A DNA stretch of 64,000 nucleotides from an uncultured Negativicutes bacterium (GCA_900752195.1 CAADUJ010000006.1:62001-126000), one strand, 5' to 3'. Positions 8,579-17,899 are shown, counted from the first letter of the stretch. Notes: generated by a model not told the origin, from the sequence alone. Program-made: numbers and translations.

Positions 8579-9820
8579 TTACTCTGCGTCTTCCCTGATT
8601 AACGTCGGTTCCGCACCTTTTGTCACGCAATCTGCTGTAATAATGCATTCCTTCAGATTATCTGCACTAGGAGCATCAAACATGACATTCAGCATGATAT
8701 GTTCGATAATGGAACGAAGTCCACGGGCACCCGTATTGCGCCGCAATGCTTCCTTGGCAATGGCCCGCAAGGCGTCTTCTTCAAACGTCAGCTTGACGTC
8801 ATCCATGGCCATCATCTTTTCATACTGCTTGACGAGTGCATTCTTAGGCTCTGTCAGAATATGAACCATCGCGTCTTCGTCAAGAGGATCCAACGTCGTC
8901 AAAATCGGAAGTCGGCCAATTAATTCTGGAATAAGGCCGAACTTTTGTAAATCTGCAGGAATAATTTCCTGTAAGAGAGATTTGATAGTCCGTTCATCTT
9001 TGGAATGGATATCTGCACCAAATCCCATATTCTTGTCAGACGTACGGTTCCGGATAGCTTTATCAATGCCATCAAAGGCACCGCCACAAATGAACAAGAT
9101 ATTCGTCGTATCGATTTGGATCATTTCCTGCTGAGGATGTTTTCTTCCACCTTGCGGCGGTACAGAAGCCACTGTTCCTTCTACAATCTTTAACAGAGCT
9201 TGCTGGACACCTTCACCGGAAACGTCACGAGTAATAGAAGGATTTTCAGACTTTCTTGCTATCTTATCGATTTCATCAATATAGACGATGCCACGTTCAG
9301 CGCGGGCAATGTCGTAATCGGCTGCCTGAATAAGCTTCAACAGGCAGTTTTCTACGTCTTCACCTACATAGCCTGCTTCCGTAAGACTCGTCGCATCGGC
9401 AATGGCAATGGGCACGTCAAGGATACGTGCCAAGGTCTGTGCAAGGAGGGTTTTACCACTCCCTGTAGGACCTACCATGACGATATTCGATTTCTGCAAT
9501 TCTACGTCATCATCTTCATCTTTTTTGTAATTCGACTGAAGCCGCTTGTAATGATTATATACGGCAACGGATAACGTTTTTTTTGCTTCTTCCTGACCGA
9601 TGACATAGGCATCGAGGGTTTTCTTGATTTCATGAGGTGTCGGCAATTCCTTCAAATCGAATTCGGGAACTTCCGCTTCCCGTTCCTCTTCTAAGATGGA
9701 ATGGGCTACTTCGATACACTGATCGCAAATGTAGACACCTGGACCGGAAATCAATTTATCCACTTCATTGCGGGTACGACCGCAAAAACTACATCTCGGT
9801 TCTTCTTGTCTTCCTGCCAC
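8579..9820 (-). CDS. clpX: ClpX, unfoldase ATPase of the ClpXP protease
   Basis: 413 residues. The N-terminal zinc-binding domain has CSFCGR...CDQC (about residues 10-35). The AAA+ core has Walker A GPTGSGKT (about 115-122), Walker B VYIDEIDK and the sensor regions; the C-terminal small domain includes NTGARGLRSIIE. ClpX recognises, unfolds and feeds substrates to ClpP. The start is a GTG (9818-9820) with GGAGG a few bases upstream, and no better ATG exists. It lies 20 bases after clpP in the classic tig-clpP-clpX order. Confidence 0.97.
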   Translation of the reverse strand: MAGRQEEPRCSFCGRTRNEVDKLISGPGVYICDQCIEVAHSILEEEREAEVPEFDLKELPTPHEIKKTLDAYVIGQEEAKKTLSVAVYNHYKRLQSNYKKDEDDDVELQKSNIVMVGPTGSGKTLLAQTLARILDVPIAIADATSLTEAGYVGEDVENCLLKLIQAADYDIARAERGIVYIDEIDKIARKSENPSITRDVSGEGVQQALLKIVEGTVASVPPQGGRKHPQQEMIQIDTTNILFICGGAFDGIDKAIRNRTSDKNMGFGADIHSKDERTIKSLLQEIIPADLQKFGLIPELIGRLPILTTLDPLDEDAMVHILTEPKNALVKQYEKMMAMDDVKLTFEEDALRAIAKEALRRNTGARGLRSIIEHIMLNVMFDAPSADNLKECIITADCVTKGAEPTLIREDAE

Positions 9821-9840
9821 GTAAACCTCCTAGGTCACCA

Positions 9841-10455
9841 CTACTTAGTCACAACATCATCCGTCTGGACAGGACGAGTCAGGATTTCATCAATAAGGCC
9901 ATAGGCCTTTGCTTCTTCAGCAGTCATAAAATTATCCCGTTCCGTATCCTTCTGGATGGTTTTGACAGGCTGACCAGTATGCTTTGCTAATAACCCATTT
10001 AACTCTTTGCGCATACGCAAGATTTCACGGGCATGGATTTCAATTTCTGTTGCCTGACCCTGTACGCCGCCTAAAGGCTGATGGATCATGATCTGCGAAT
10101 GAGGCAGGGCAAAGCGTTTTCCTTTTGCGCCAGCTGTCAACAAGACTGATGCCATACTGGCAGCAGAGCCGACACAAATGGTCGAAACATCAGGCTTGAT
10201 ATACTGCATCGTATCGTAAATAGCCATACCGGCAGTGACGACACCACCGGGGCTATTGATATACAAATGGATATCCTTATCAGGATTTTCAGCTTCTAAG
10301 AACAGGAGCTGGGCAATAACGATGTTGGATGTCGTATCATCAATGGGGCCACCTAAGAAAATAATGCGGTCCTTTAAAAGGCGGGAGTAAATATCATAAC
10401 TGCGTTCGCCCATACTGGATTGTTCGACTACCATCGGAACATATGCCATTTTCAT
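9841..10455 (-). CDS. clpP: ClpP, proteolytic subunit of Clp protease
   Basis: 204 residues, the standard length. The catalytic triad can be placed: serine in VGSAASMASVLL, histidine in LPHSQIMIHQPLGG and aspartate in TERDNFMTAEEA. It forms the double-heptamer peptidase chamber that works with ClpX. The ATG at 10453-10455 has CGGAGGTG in front of it. It is 15 bases downstream of tig and 20 upstream of clpX, with no terminator between. Confidence 0.98.
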   Translation of the reverse strand: MKMAYVPMVVEQSSMGERSYDIYSRLLKDRIIFLGGPIDDTTSNIVIAQLLFLEAENPDKDIHLYINSPGGVVTAGMAIYDTMQYIKPDVSTICVGSAASMASVLLTAGAKGKRFALPHSQIMIHQPLGGVQGQATEIEIHAREILRMRKELNGLLAKHTGQPVKTIQKDTERDNFMTAEEAKAYGLIDEILTRPVQTDDVVTK

Positions 10456-10470
10456 TATAACACCTCCGGA

Positions 10471-11826
10471 TTATGCTTCCGGTGCTTTTTCTACCTTTTC
10501 GACTACTACGTCGTCTTTTTTATCAGTATCTGCATTCGTGTCTACAGCATTGCGCAAGATAAAGCTTGCTGCTTTCTTACGACCTACAGACTGGACAAGC
10601 ATCGGAACGCGTCTTTCTTTGAGAATAATCTTATACACTTCTTTCGGATCTGCGCCGAAATTACGGGCCATCGTAAAGATTTCGCCCTGAAGGTCCATAT
10701 CGTTGACTTCGATATTTTCGGCTTTTGCAATAGCTTCCATGACGAGGTCCATCTTTACGTTATCCGTTGCAGGCTGTTTATACTGTTCTTTCAATTTATC
10801 CATGTCCAGACCAGCATACTTCATGTAATCGTCAAGGTTCATGTTCTGTGTTTCAAGACGCATGGACATTTCTTCGATCATCTGGTCGACTTTATCGTCA
10901 ATCATGACCTGCGGAATATCGACAGATGCATTTTCGACAGCCTGTTTGAGGATTTCGTTATTGAACTTTTCGATAGCTTTGAAACGAGCCTGCGAAGTGA
11001 GGCGTTTCTTAATGTCAGCCTTCAATTCGTCAAGGTTTTCAAATTTACCGACTTCTTTAGCAAATTCGTCATCAATAGCCGGTACTTCACTGCGTTTTAC
11101 GTCGTTGACTTTTACGGCAAATACAGCTTCTTTACCAGCCAAGCTCTTTTCGAAGTAATCTTCTGGGAACGGAACTTTGACGTCTTTTTCGTCACCAGCT
11201 TTTAAGCCAATGAGCTGGTCTTCAAAGCCAGGGATGAAGCTGCCAGAACCAATCTGGAGAGGATAGGATTTACCTTCGCCGCCTTCAAAAGCTTCACCAT
11301 CAATGGTGCCTTTAAAGTCGATAATAGCAAAGTCATCTTTTGCGATTTCCGTGCCTTCAGGAGCTACGACGAGTTTAGAGTGGGCCTTCTGCATACGGGC
11401 CAATTCCTGAGAAATTTCTTCGTCTGTTACTTCACCAGCATCTTTAGCTGCTTTCAGGCCTTTATATTCGCCTAACGTAACTTCCGGTTTCTTTGTAAAT
11501 GTTGCATCAAAGACAAAATCCTTGCCTGCTTCTTCACTCTTTACATCAATATCGGGCTGTGTAACCGGCGTGAGTTTCTGTTCATCCAATGCTTCATTGT
11601 AAGCTTTATTGATGATAGCTTCTTTGATTTCTTCTTTGACTGCGTCTTTGCCAAGGAAGCTTTCCAATATCATGCGCGGCGCTTTGCCTTTACGGAAGCC
11701 CGGAATATTCACTTTATTAGCGAGATTTTTTACAGCTGCGGCAGATGTCTTTTTTGCATCGGCTGCAGGCACTTCGATGTGCAGGGTTACGTTGTGCTGA
11801 TCAACTTCATTAACTGTTACGTTCAT
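10471..11826 (-). CDS. tig: Trigger factor, ribosome-bound chaperone and prolyl isomerase
   Basis: 451 residues: N-terminal ribosome-binding domain with the signature PGFRKGKAPR (about residues 41-50), FKBP-type PPIase domain (about 150-245; GEAFEGGEGKSYPLQIGSGSF) and helical C-terminal chaperone arms. It meets nascent chains at the ribosomal exit. It is the first gene of the tig-clpP-clpX transcript, behind a recognisable sigma-A type promoter (11896-11924), with AAGGAGG before the ATG. Confidence 0.97.
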   Translation of the reverse strand: MNVTVNEVDQHNVTLHIEVPAADAKKTSAAAVKNLANKVNIPGFRKGKAPRMILESFLGKDAVKEEIKEAIINKAYNEALDEQKLTPVTQPDIDVKSEEAGKDFVFDATFTKKPEVTLGEYKGLKAAKDAGEVTDEEISQELARMQKAHSKLVVAPEGTEIAKDDFAIIDFKGTIDGEAFEGGEGKSYPLQIGSGSFIPGFEDQLIGLKAGDEKDVKVPFPEDYFEKSLAGKEAVFAVKVNDVKRSEVPAIDDEFAKEVGKFENLDELKADIKKRLTSQARFKAIEKFNNEILKQAVENASVDIPQVMIDDKVDQMIEEMSMRLETQNMNLDDYMKYAGLDMDKLKEQYKQPATDNVKMDLVMEAIAKAENIEVNDMDLQGEIFTMARNFGADPKEVYKIILKERRVPMLVQSVGRKKAASFILRNAVDTNADTDKKDDVVVEKVEKAPEA

Positions 11827-11895
11827 TATTAGTATGTCCTCCTTATGGGCATGATACCCGTTGATTTATCTATAAAATACCATACTACGCTCTCC

Positions 11896-11924
11896 ATAAT
11901 AACACAATTTCCATCACTTGACAA
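11896..11924 (-). promoter_or_regulatory. Promoter of tig-clpP-clpX
   Basis: Minus-strand TTGTCA (11919-11924), exactly 17 bases, TATTAT (11896-11901). It lies about 70 bases before the tig ATG and directly downstream of the pheT trailing hairpin. Confidence 0.72.
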
Positions 11925-11931
11925 TGACAGA

Positions 11932-11977
11932 ATAAGGGTTGCAATATCATGAACAGCGTCATATATGCAACCCTTAT
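11932..11977 (-). terminator. Long hairpin after pheT, probable terminator
   Basis: Near-perfect stem: TAAGGGTTGCA (from 11933) pairs with TGCAACCCTTA (to 11976), extended inside by ATGA/TCAT around a six-base loop. The T tract after it is weak on the minus strand, so termination efficiency is uncertain. It sits between pheT and the tig promoter. Confidence 0.55.
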
Positions 11978-12024
11978 CAAAGTATTGTCAACGCGTAATA
12001 TGGTTCATCCCGATGAAACAATCA

Positions 12025-14451
12025 TTACCGAAGTTCACAGTGAAGTGTGTTCTTCAGTTCTTCTACTATATCTTTGATAGGACCTTCAATATCCTGATCC
12101 GTCAACGTACCTTCTTCTGAACGGAACTGGAGGGAATAGGCCAGACTCTTGAATCCTTGCGGGACCTGTTTTCCTTGATATAAATCAAATAGATAGACGC
12201 CTTCTAGATAGTCTCCGCCTTTTTCCTTGAGAACCGATACGATTTGTGAATTCTTCGTATCGATAGGAGCCAGGAATGCCAAATCACGATGAATTGCCGG
12301 GAATTTAGCAACTTTATGATAATCAGGCAGCAAGTTGATGTGTTTCAAAATGGCATTCAAATGGAGTTCAAAGATATATACCGGACCTTCTACATCATAG
12401 TTATCCAATGCTTTTGGATGAATTTCGCCAAAATCGCAAACGACCTTGCCGTCCTTGACGAAGCGGGCTGCTTTGCCAGGATGGAGCGGCGCAAAATCAG
12501 ATACTTCCAAATCAGCCGTCACTCCAAGACCTTCCAGAATGGCTTCTACGATGCCTTTTACGTCATAGAAATCATATGCTTCTGCTTTATTGGGCCACTG
12601 GGAAACGGTGCGCTTGCCATATAAAAGACCTGTAACATATAGTTCCTGGTCAGGGAGCTCTGTCAAAGGTAATTGCTTCGGCTGATAAACCGGCGCTATT
12701 TCATAAATGGCAACGGATTCGTTTTTCACAGCCTGATTGCGCGCTAATACATCCATGAGAGTCGGCAATAAAGTTGTCCGCATCAGCGGAAAGTCTTCTG
12801 TAATCGGGTTCAAGATAGGAACGGCATTGTATACACTATCGTCTTCCTTGAAGAGAAGCTTCTTCAGCTGGTCAGGATGCATGAAGCTGAAGGTAACGGT
12901 TTCATTCAAGCCTGCGCTGCTCAAGATGGACGAAATCCGTTCCGTCACATCGAAAGTAAAGCCAGCTTCACCTTTTGAAATAGGTGTAACCGGGCGCGTA
13001 GACGGAATATGTTCATAGCCATATACGCGGGCGATTTCTTCTGCAATATCAGGCATTTCCGTGCAATCACCACGATAACTCGGTACAACAGCCGTTATAG
13101 TATCACCCTCTTTTTCGATGACGAACTGCAAGGCTTCCAGGATGTGGATCATGTCACCTTCGCTGATTTCTGTGCCTAAGAAACGATTAATTTGTGTGGC
13201 CGTAAAGGAAATACGGTGTGGGTCCTGTTTAACAGGATATACATCGACGACACCTTTTGCGACATCGCAGGCACCCATTTCCACGAGGAGCTGAGCACAA
13301 CGGTTAATGGAGTTGATACAGCTATCCGAATCGAGGCCCCGTTCAAAACGGCCAGATGCTTCAGAGCGCAACCCCAGCATACGACCGGTATGGCGAATAT
13401 TGGAGCCTTTGAAGGATGCACATTCAAGGATAACTGTCGACGTCGTATCCGTAATTTCCGAATTCATGCCACCCATGATACCAGCGACACAGCACGCCTT
13501 TTGCTCATCGGCAATGACGAGCATGTTGTGTGTCAATTTACGTTCTACGCCATCGAGAGTTTCAAGAATTTCTCCTTCTTCAGCCCGACGAGCAATGAGG
13601 TGATGGCCTGTGACTTTATCATAATCATAGGCGTGAAGAGGAATCCCCAATTCAATCATGGTGTAGTTTGTTGCATCGACGATATTGTTGATGGGGCGGA
13701 CACCTGATTTACGAAGGCGCTGCTGCATCCACATAGGAGACTTGCCGATTTTGACGTTGAGAAGAAGTCGTGCCGTATAGCGGCTACAAAGGTCTTCGTC
13801 GGCAATGGATACGTTTACTTTTCCTTTTATGTCCGTATCACATTCCTTGACGTTGATTTCCGGGTACCGTGCAGTTTTGCCACTGAGGGCGGCAAATTCG
13901 CGGGACAACCCTACCATGGAGAAACAATCAGCACGGTTTGCCGTCAATTCATATTCATAGACGACATCACGGACCTGTAAGTAGTCAGCCGCGTCAACGC
14001 CAATGGGCGTGTCCGGCGGTAAAATCCAGATGCCTTCACGTTCTTCCGGCAAGAGGAGACTGTCGTCGAAACCGAATTCATGAGCCGAGCAGAACATGCC
14101 GTTCGATAAGACGCCACGCAACTTGGAACGCTTGATTTTTGTACCGCCTGGCAGATGTGCGCCATGGACGGCAACCGGAACAATCTGTCCGACGCGAACA
14201 TTCGTCGCAGCTGTAACGATCTGGAGCTGTTCATCACCCATATCTACCTGGCAGACAACGAGCTTATCCGCATCAGGATGTTTTTCAATTTCGAGGATTT
14301 TGCCGGTAATGACTTTTTTGATTTCTGTTCCCCAATATTCGACTTGTTCAACGGGAATACCAGCAATGGTTAATGTATCTGCAAAGGCCTGCATATCTTG
14401 ATTCATGTCGACGTCGACATAATCCTGCATCCATGTTAAAGAACTTTTCAT
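12025..14451 (-). CDS. pheT: Phenylalanine-tRNA ligase beta subunit
   Basis: 808 residues, full length. The N-terminal EMAP/OB tRNA-binding domain (about 40-155; EKHPDADKLVVCQVD) is followed by the B3/B4 editing region, the B5 domain (about 400-470), the catalytic-like core and a C-terminal ferredoxin-fold anticodon-binding domain (about 710-805; KFPAIHRDLAFL). With PheS it forms the alpha2beta2 enzyme that charges tRNA-Phe. It is 20 bases downstream of pheS, with CAGGAGG before the ATG, and shares the upstream T-box. Confidence 0.97.
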   Translation of the reverse strand: MKSSLTWMQDYVDVDMNQDMQAFADTLTIAGIPVEQVEYWGTEIKKVITGKILEIEKHPDADKLVVCQVDMGDEQLQIVTAATNVRVGQIVPVAVHGAHLPGGTKIKRSKLRGVLSNGMFCSAHEFGFDDSLLLPEEREGIWILPPDTPIGVDAADYLQVRDVVYEYELTANRADCFSMVGLSREFAALSGKTARYPEINVKECDTDIKGKVNVSIADEDLCSRYTARLLLNVKIGKSPMWMQQRLRKSGVRPINNIVDATNYTMIELGIPLHAYDYDKVTGHHLIARRAEEGEILETLDGVERKLTHNMLVIADEQKACCVAGIMGGMNSEITDTTSTVILECASFKGSNIRHTGRMLGLRSEASGRFERGLDSDSCINSINRCAQLLVEMGACDVAKGVVDVYPVKQDPHRISFTATQINRFLGTEISEGDMIHILEALQFVIEKEGDTITAVVPSYRGDCTEMPDIAEEIARVYGYEHIPSTRPVTPISKGEAGFTFDVTERISSILSSAGLNETVTFSFMHPDQLKKLLFKEDDSVYNAVPILNPITEDFPLMRTTLLPTLMDVLARNQAVKNESVAIYEIAPVYQPKQLPLTELPDQELYVTGLLYGKRTVSQWPNKAEAYDFYDVKGIVEAILEGLGVTADLEVSDFAPLHPGKAARFVKDGKVVCDFGEIHPKALDNYDVEGPVYIFELHLNAILKHINLLPDYHKVAKFPAIHRDLAFLAPIDTKNSQIVSVLKEKGGDYLEGVYLFDLYQGKQVPQGFKSLAYSLQFRSEEGTLTDQDIEGPIKDIVEELKNTLHCELR

Positions 14452-14471
14452 GATCTTCTTACCTCCTGAGA

Positions 14472-15497
14472 TTAGAACTGGTTTAAGAACCGCATATCAT
14501 TTTCAAAGAAGAGACGCAAGTCATCTATACCATATTTCAGCATGGCAATACGTTCGACACCCATACCGAAGGCAAAACCGCTGACCTTTTCTGGATCATA
14601 GCCATTGAGTCGCAATACTTCCGGATGTACCATGCCACAGCCAAGGATTTCAAGCCATCCTGTATGTGAGCATACACGGCATCCTTTGCCACCACACATG
14701 ACGCAGGAAATATCGACTTCTGCGCTCGGTTCCGTAAAGGGGAAATAGCTTGCCCGGAAGCGTACTTTCGTTTCTGGGCCGAAGATGTCGTGGAGGAAGT
14801 CTTCCAACATTCCCTTGAGGTCAGAGAAGCGAATATCCTTATCGATGATCATGCCTTCCATCTGATGGAATACAGGGGAATGCGTTGCATCATAGTCGCA
14901 GCGATATACCTTGCCTGGAGCAATGATCTTAAACGGTTCATTGGGTTTATGTGCTTGCAGCGTCCGCGCCTGCATCCCCGATGTATGAGTGCGGAGCAGG
15001 ATATTTTCTGTAATATACATGGAATCTTGCATGTCCCGGGCCGGATGGTCTTCCGGCAAGTTAAGGCACTGGAAATTATAGTAGTCCGATTCAATATCCG
15101 TTCCTTCTATAATGGAAAATCCCATGCGGAGGAACGAATCTTCCATGAGGCGCAATGTCTTATGAAGGGGATGTTCATGTCCCATTACGGGTTTACGTCC
15201 AGGCAGGGTAATATCGACCGTTTCCGATTCAATTTTTTCAGCCAGTTCTTTTTCCTTTACTTCTTGCAGTTTGGCCTTCAACTGTTCTTCAATGGCAGAC
15301 CGAGCCGTATTGACGAGCTGGCCCACCTTTGGCCGTTCTTCCTTAGAAAGATTTTTCATTTCTTTCATGATTGCAGTCAGTTCACCTTTTTTGCCCAGGA
15401 ACTTGACGCGGATATCTTGAACATCTTGAACGTGTTCCGTTTTAACGAGTTCTTCCGTGATGGCCTTTTTAATAGCCTCAATTTTTTCGCTAATCAT
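14472..15497 (-). CDS. pheS: Phenylalanine-tRNA ligase alpha subunit
   Basis: 341 residues from the ATG at 15495-15497 (AGGAGG nine bases upstream; the longer frame to 15533 would run into the T-box terminator). It has an N-terminal coiled-coil and a class II synthetase core with motif 2 (MHTSGMQARTL-like region, FHQMEG) and motif 3 GMGVERIAMLKYGIDDLR. The CVMCGGKGCRVCSHTGW segment is a typical bacterial PheS cysteine cluster. First gene of pheS-pheT. Confidence 0.97.
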   Translation of the reverse strand: MISEKIEAIKKAITEELVKTEHVQDVQDIRVKFLGKKGELTAIMKEMKNLSKEERPKVGQLVNTARSAIEEQLKAKLQEVKEKELAEKIESETVDITLPGRKPVMGHEHPLHKTLRLMEDSFLRMGFSIIEGTDIESDYYNFQCLNLPEDHPARDMQDSMYITENILLRTHTSGMQARTLQAHKPNEPFKIIAPGKVYRCDYDATHSPVFHQMEGMIIDKDIRFSDLKGMLEDFLHDIFGPETKVRFRASYFPFTEPSAEVDISCVMCGGKGCRVCSHTGWLEILGCGMVHPEVLRLNGYDPEKVSGFAFGMGVERIAMLKYGIDDLRLFFENDMRFLNQF

Positions 15498-15517
15498 GTA
15501 CTCATTCCTCCTAGTAT

Positions 15518-15745
15518 AAAAATAGACCTCCACCCCACAAGGGGCGAAGGTCTGTTTCGCGGTACCACCCTACGTATTACTCATGTATCCTGTAACGGGA
15601 ATCCCCGTCATGCCTACTATCATTCAGCATGAAGCTCAGAAGTGAACGAATGAAGGTTCCGGCTCCAGGCTCTCAATCTACGGCCTGGGATCCCTGTAGG
15701 CGGATACGGTTCCATTCCCTCTTCATCATAGCCACAATTCTTATG
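15518..15745 (-). promoter_or_regulatory. T-box leader (tRNA-Phe responsive) of pheST
   Basis: The minus strand carries the invariant T-box core GGGTGGTACCGCG (15558-15570). A perfect terminator follows: AGACCT / AGGTCT with inner CCCC / GGGG, then five T (15518-15553). About 170 bases of foldable leader precede it. Uncharged tRNA-Phe should favour the antiterminator and allow pheST expression. A TTC triplet at 15652-15654 after GGAACC could be the specifier codon, but I cannot prove the stem I register by eye. Confidence 0.9.
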
Positions 15746-15759
15746 TAGGTTTGCTATCT

Positions 15760-15788
15760 ATTGTATCAGTAAAGCGTCTTGTTGGCAA
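15760..15788 (-). promoter_or_regulatory. Promoter of the pheST T-box transcript
   Basis: Minus-strand TTGCCA (15783-15788), 17 bases, TACAAT (15760-15765). The -35 and most of the spacer lie inside the last codons of the acyl-CoA dehydrogenase gene upstream. Confidence 0.65.
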
Positions 15789-16905
15789 TAACTAATCGTT
15801 GAATCTGGTTCGTGCCTTCATAGATCTGCATAATTTTTGCATCACGCATATACTTTTCTACAGGATATTCTTTGATATATCCATAGCCGCCCATGACCTG
15901 TACGGCATCCGTCGTGACCTGCATAGCTACATCAGATGCATTACATTTTGCAATAGCAGCTTCACGAGAAAATTCCATGCCCTGATCTTTCATCCAACAT
16001 GCGCGCTGTACGAGAAGACGGGCGCCTTCGATTTTCATAGCCATATCGGCAATCATCTGCTGTACCATCTGGAATGTGGCAATTGGCTTACCGAACTGTA
16101 CGCGAACTTTAGCATATTCCATGCAGGCTTTAAAGGCTGCTTCTGCAATCCCAACGGAAATCGATCCAACAAAAGGACGAGCGGCATCAAGTGTTTCCAT
16201 GGCAATACGGAACCCATGACCTTCACGACCTAAGCGATTTTCTACCGGGACAAAGCAATCCTGGAAAATAAGTTCTGTCGTATTCGATGCACGGATCCCC
16301 ATTTTATTTTCTGCTTTGCCGACAGTAAAGCCCGGTGTACCACGACGCACGATGAACGCTGTTAATCCACGGATGCTCGGTGTTTTACGAGTATTGGCGA
16401 ATACGACGAATACTTCTGCCAGGGCACCGTTTGTAATGAAACATTTCGTACCATTCAAGATATACCCTTTACCATCTTCTGTCTTCATAGCACGCGTAGA
16501 AACGGAGCCAGCGTCAGAACCTGTCCCCGGTTCCGTCAAGGCAAAAGCTGCCAGGTGGTCTTCGTTAATGATATCGAAATAGCGCTTTTTCTGATCATCA
16601 TTGCCAGCAATAATGACAGGATACGAAGCCAACGCATTTGCTGCTACCGATGTAGCTACGCCTGCACATCCTTTAGCCAGTTCTTCATAAATGCCAGCAA
16701 TGGTGATTGCATCGAGACCAGCGCCACCGAATTCTTCAGGAATTGCAACACCTAACAAGCCCTGAGCTGCTAATTTGTCAAGCAGGCCGTCGCGCATCTT
16801 ACCTTGTTCGTCCATTTCCCCTGCATAGGGTTTGATTTCTTTTTCTACTAACTCACGAACAACCTTAATTATTTCCTTCTGCTCATCATTGAAAGCAAAA
16901 TCCAT
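15766..16905 (-). CDS. Acyl-CoA dehydrogenase (short-chain / butyryl-CoA type)
   Basis: 379 residues, the normal size for the flavoprotein family. Signatures include AFALTEPGTGSDA (FAD/substrate loop), CFITNGALAEVFVVFA and the C-terminal IYEGTNQIQRLVI with the catalytic glutamate of IYEGT. It should oxidise acyl-CoA to trans-2-enoyl-CoA, or run in reverse with an electron-transfer flavoprotein in butyrate or longer-chain synthesis. No etfAB or crotonase genes are adjacent. Two hotdog thioesterase genes lie directly upstream in the same direction, suggesting a small acyl-CoA operon. Exact chain length cannot be read from the sequence. Confidence 0.93.
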   Translation of the reverse strand: MDFAFNDEQKEIIKVVRELVEKEIKPYAGEMDEQGKMRDGLLDKLAAQGLLGVAIPEEFGGAGLDAITIAGIYEELAKGCAGVATSVAANALASYPVIIAGNDDQKKRYFDIINEDHLAAFALTEPGTGSDAGSVSTRAMKTEDGKGYILNGTKCFITNGALAEVFVVFANTRKTPSIRGLTAFIVRRGTPGFTVGKAENKMGIRASNTTELIFQDCFVPVENRLGREGHGFRIAMETLDAARPFVGSISVGIAEAAFKACMEYAKVRVQFGKPIATFQMVQQMIADMAMKIEGARLLVQRACWMKDQGMEFSREAAIAKCNASDVAMQVTTDAVQVMGGYGYIKEYPVEKYMRDAKIMQIYEGTNQIQRLVIANKTLY

Positions 16906-16956
16906 AGTAATACCAACCTTCCCTTTGTTAACCAGTACGTATTGATGTGCCTTTTG

Positions 16957-17391
16957 TCAATCCTCGTACTTGCGTAGGATGTAAAAAGACGAACGCCCTT
17001 TGACAACGGCATTGCCGTCAGCATCCATCAAAGTCGCTTCCGCAACGATCGTACGTCCACCATGATGGATGACTTCACCGATACCGAGAAGCTGCTGGCC
17101 CGGATGGACGGGCCTGATATAATTCATGTTGATTTCCAGCGTGGTAACCTGATACCCCTTTGAACGACTTGCCATACCCATAAGGGTATCACAAAAGGCC
17201 GCCAAAATCCCGCCAGATGCAATTCCCCGATAGTTGCAAAGGTTTTCATGGATGTCAAAGACAACTCGTACCCAGCCTTCATCTACCTCGTCGATCTTAC
17301 AGGGAAGATTTTTGAAGTACGGAATCTGAGATACGCCCTGACGTATATCATATACGCGGCGCTTTAAGATTTCCCGCTTATCTTCATTCAT
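16957..17391 (-). CDS. PaaI-type hotdog-fold acyl-CoA thioesterase
   Basis: 144 residues from the ATG at 17389-17391, chosen because GGGGGAG lies six bases upstream. The hotdog core is seen in NYRGIASGGILAAFCDTLMGMAS (the helix with the usual catalytic acid region) and VTTLEINMNYIRPV. The family hydrolyses acyl-CoA or aryl-CoA thioesters. It overlaps the upstream paralogue by eight bases and precedes the acyl-CoA dehydrogenase by 51. Substrate unknown. Confidence 0.85.
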   Translation of the reverse strand: MNEDKREILKRRVYDIRQGVSQIPYFKNLPCKIDEVDEGWVRVVFDIHENLCNYRGIASGGILAAFCDTLMGMASRSKGYQVTTLEINMNYIRPVHPGQQLLGIGEVIHHGGRTIVAEATLMDADGNAVVKGRSSFYILRKYED

Positions 17392-17827
17392 GCACGTCTC
17401 CCCCATCATCTGTGAATTCATACGCACCCGTTACGAAATACGACCCCTTTCCGTGGGCCAGATACCGATTTTGGTCATCGTAGAAATCACAGGTCACCAC
17501 CATAGTCGTTCTACCGTTATGAAGAATTTTCGTTCTCCCTTCGATGATTGTATCCGTTAAGGCAGGCCGGAAATAATTCATTGCCAGATCCAATGTAAGG
17601 ACGGCTTTACCTTTTGCAGCACAAGCCATTTCCATTGCGGAATCAGCCATGGAATAGAGCACGCCGCCATAAAGAGTCCCATTGGGGTTCTGCCACGTTG
17701 AACCTACATTGTGGAAGACCAACTCCGTATTATCCTCATCAGCTTTTAAGATGTGGAACTTCATGAATCGATCATAGGGATTACGCTGTAATTCCCGTTC
17801 CAGACGTTCTGTACTCATCTGTACCAT
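17384..17827 (-). CDS. PaaI-type hotdog-fold thioesterase, tandem paralogue
   Basis: 147 residues from an ATG at 17825-17827; a GTG one codon upstream is an equal alternative. It has the same architecture as its downstream neighbour: NPNGTLYGGVLYSMADSAMEMA, then VLTLDLAMNYFRPA and a C-terminal strand pair. The two are clearly related but not near-identical, so this is an old tandem duplication, possibly making a hetero-oligomer. First gene of the thioesterase-thioesterase-dehydrogenase operon, behind the promoter at 17871-17899. Confidence 0.83.
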   Translation of the reverse strand: MVQMSTERLERELQRNPYDRFMKFHILKADEDNTELVFHNVGSTWQNPNGTLYGGVLYSMADSAMEMACAAKGKAVLTLDLAMNYFRPALTDTIIEGRTKILHNGRTTMVVTCDFYDDQNRYLAHGKGSYFVTGAYEFTDDGGDVHE

Positions 17828-17870
17828 CACGCATCAGCTCCCATACACTGTTGAAAATAAATACCTTTAT

Positions 17871-17899
17871 ATTTTACAATACTCCCTTCTAAACGTCAA
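17871..17899 (-). promoter_or_regulatory. Promoter of the thioesterase / acyl-CoA dehydrogenase operon
   Basis: Minus-strand TTGACG (17894-17899), 17 bases, TAAAAT (17871-17876), 44 bases before the first start codon. Confidence 0.65.

Noticed and set aside
10420..11205. 261-codon plus-strand open frame across clpP/tig
   Set aside because: Antisense shadow; the product is dominated by Phe, Asp and His runs and the minus strand encodes an intact trigger factor.
14790..15632. 280-codon plus-strand open frame across pheS and the T-box
   Set aside because: Antisense to pheS and reads through the T-box; no ribosome site or known domain.
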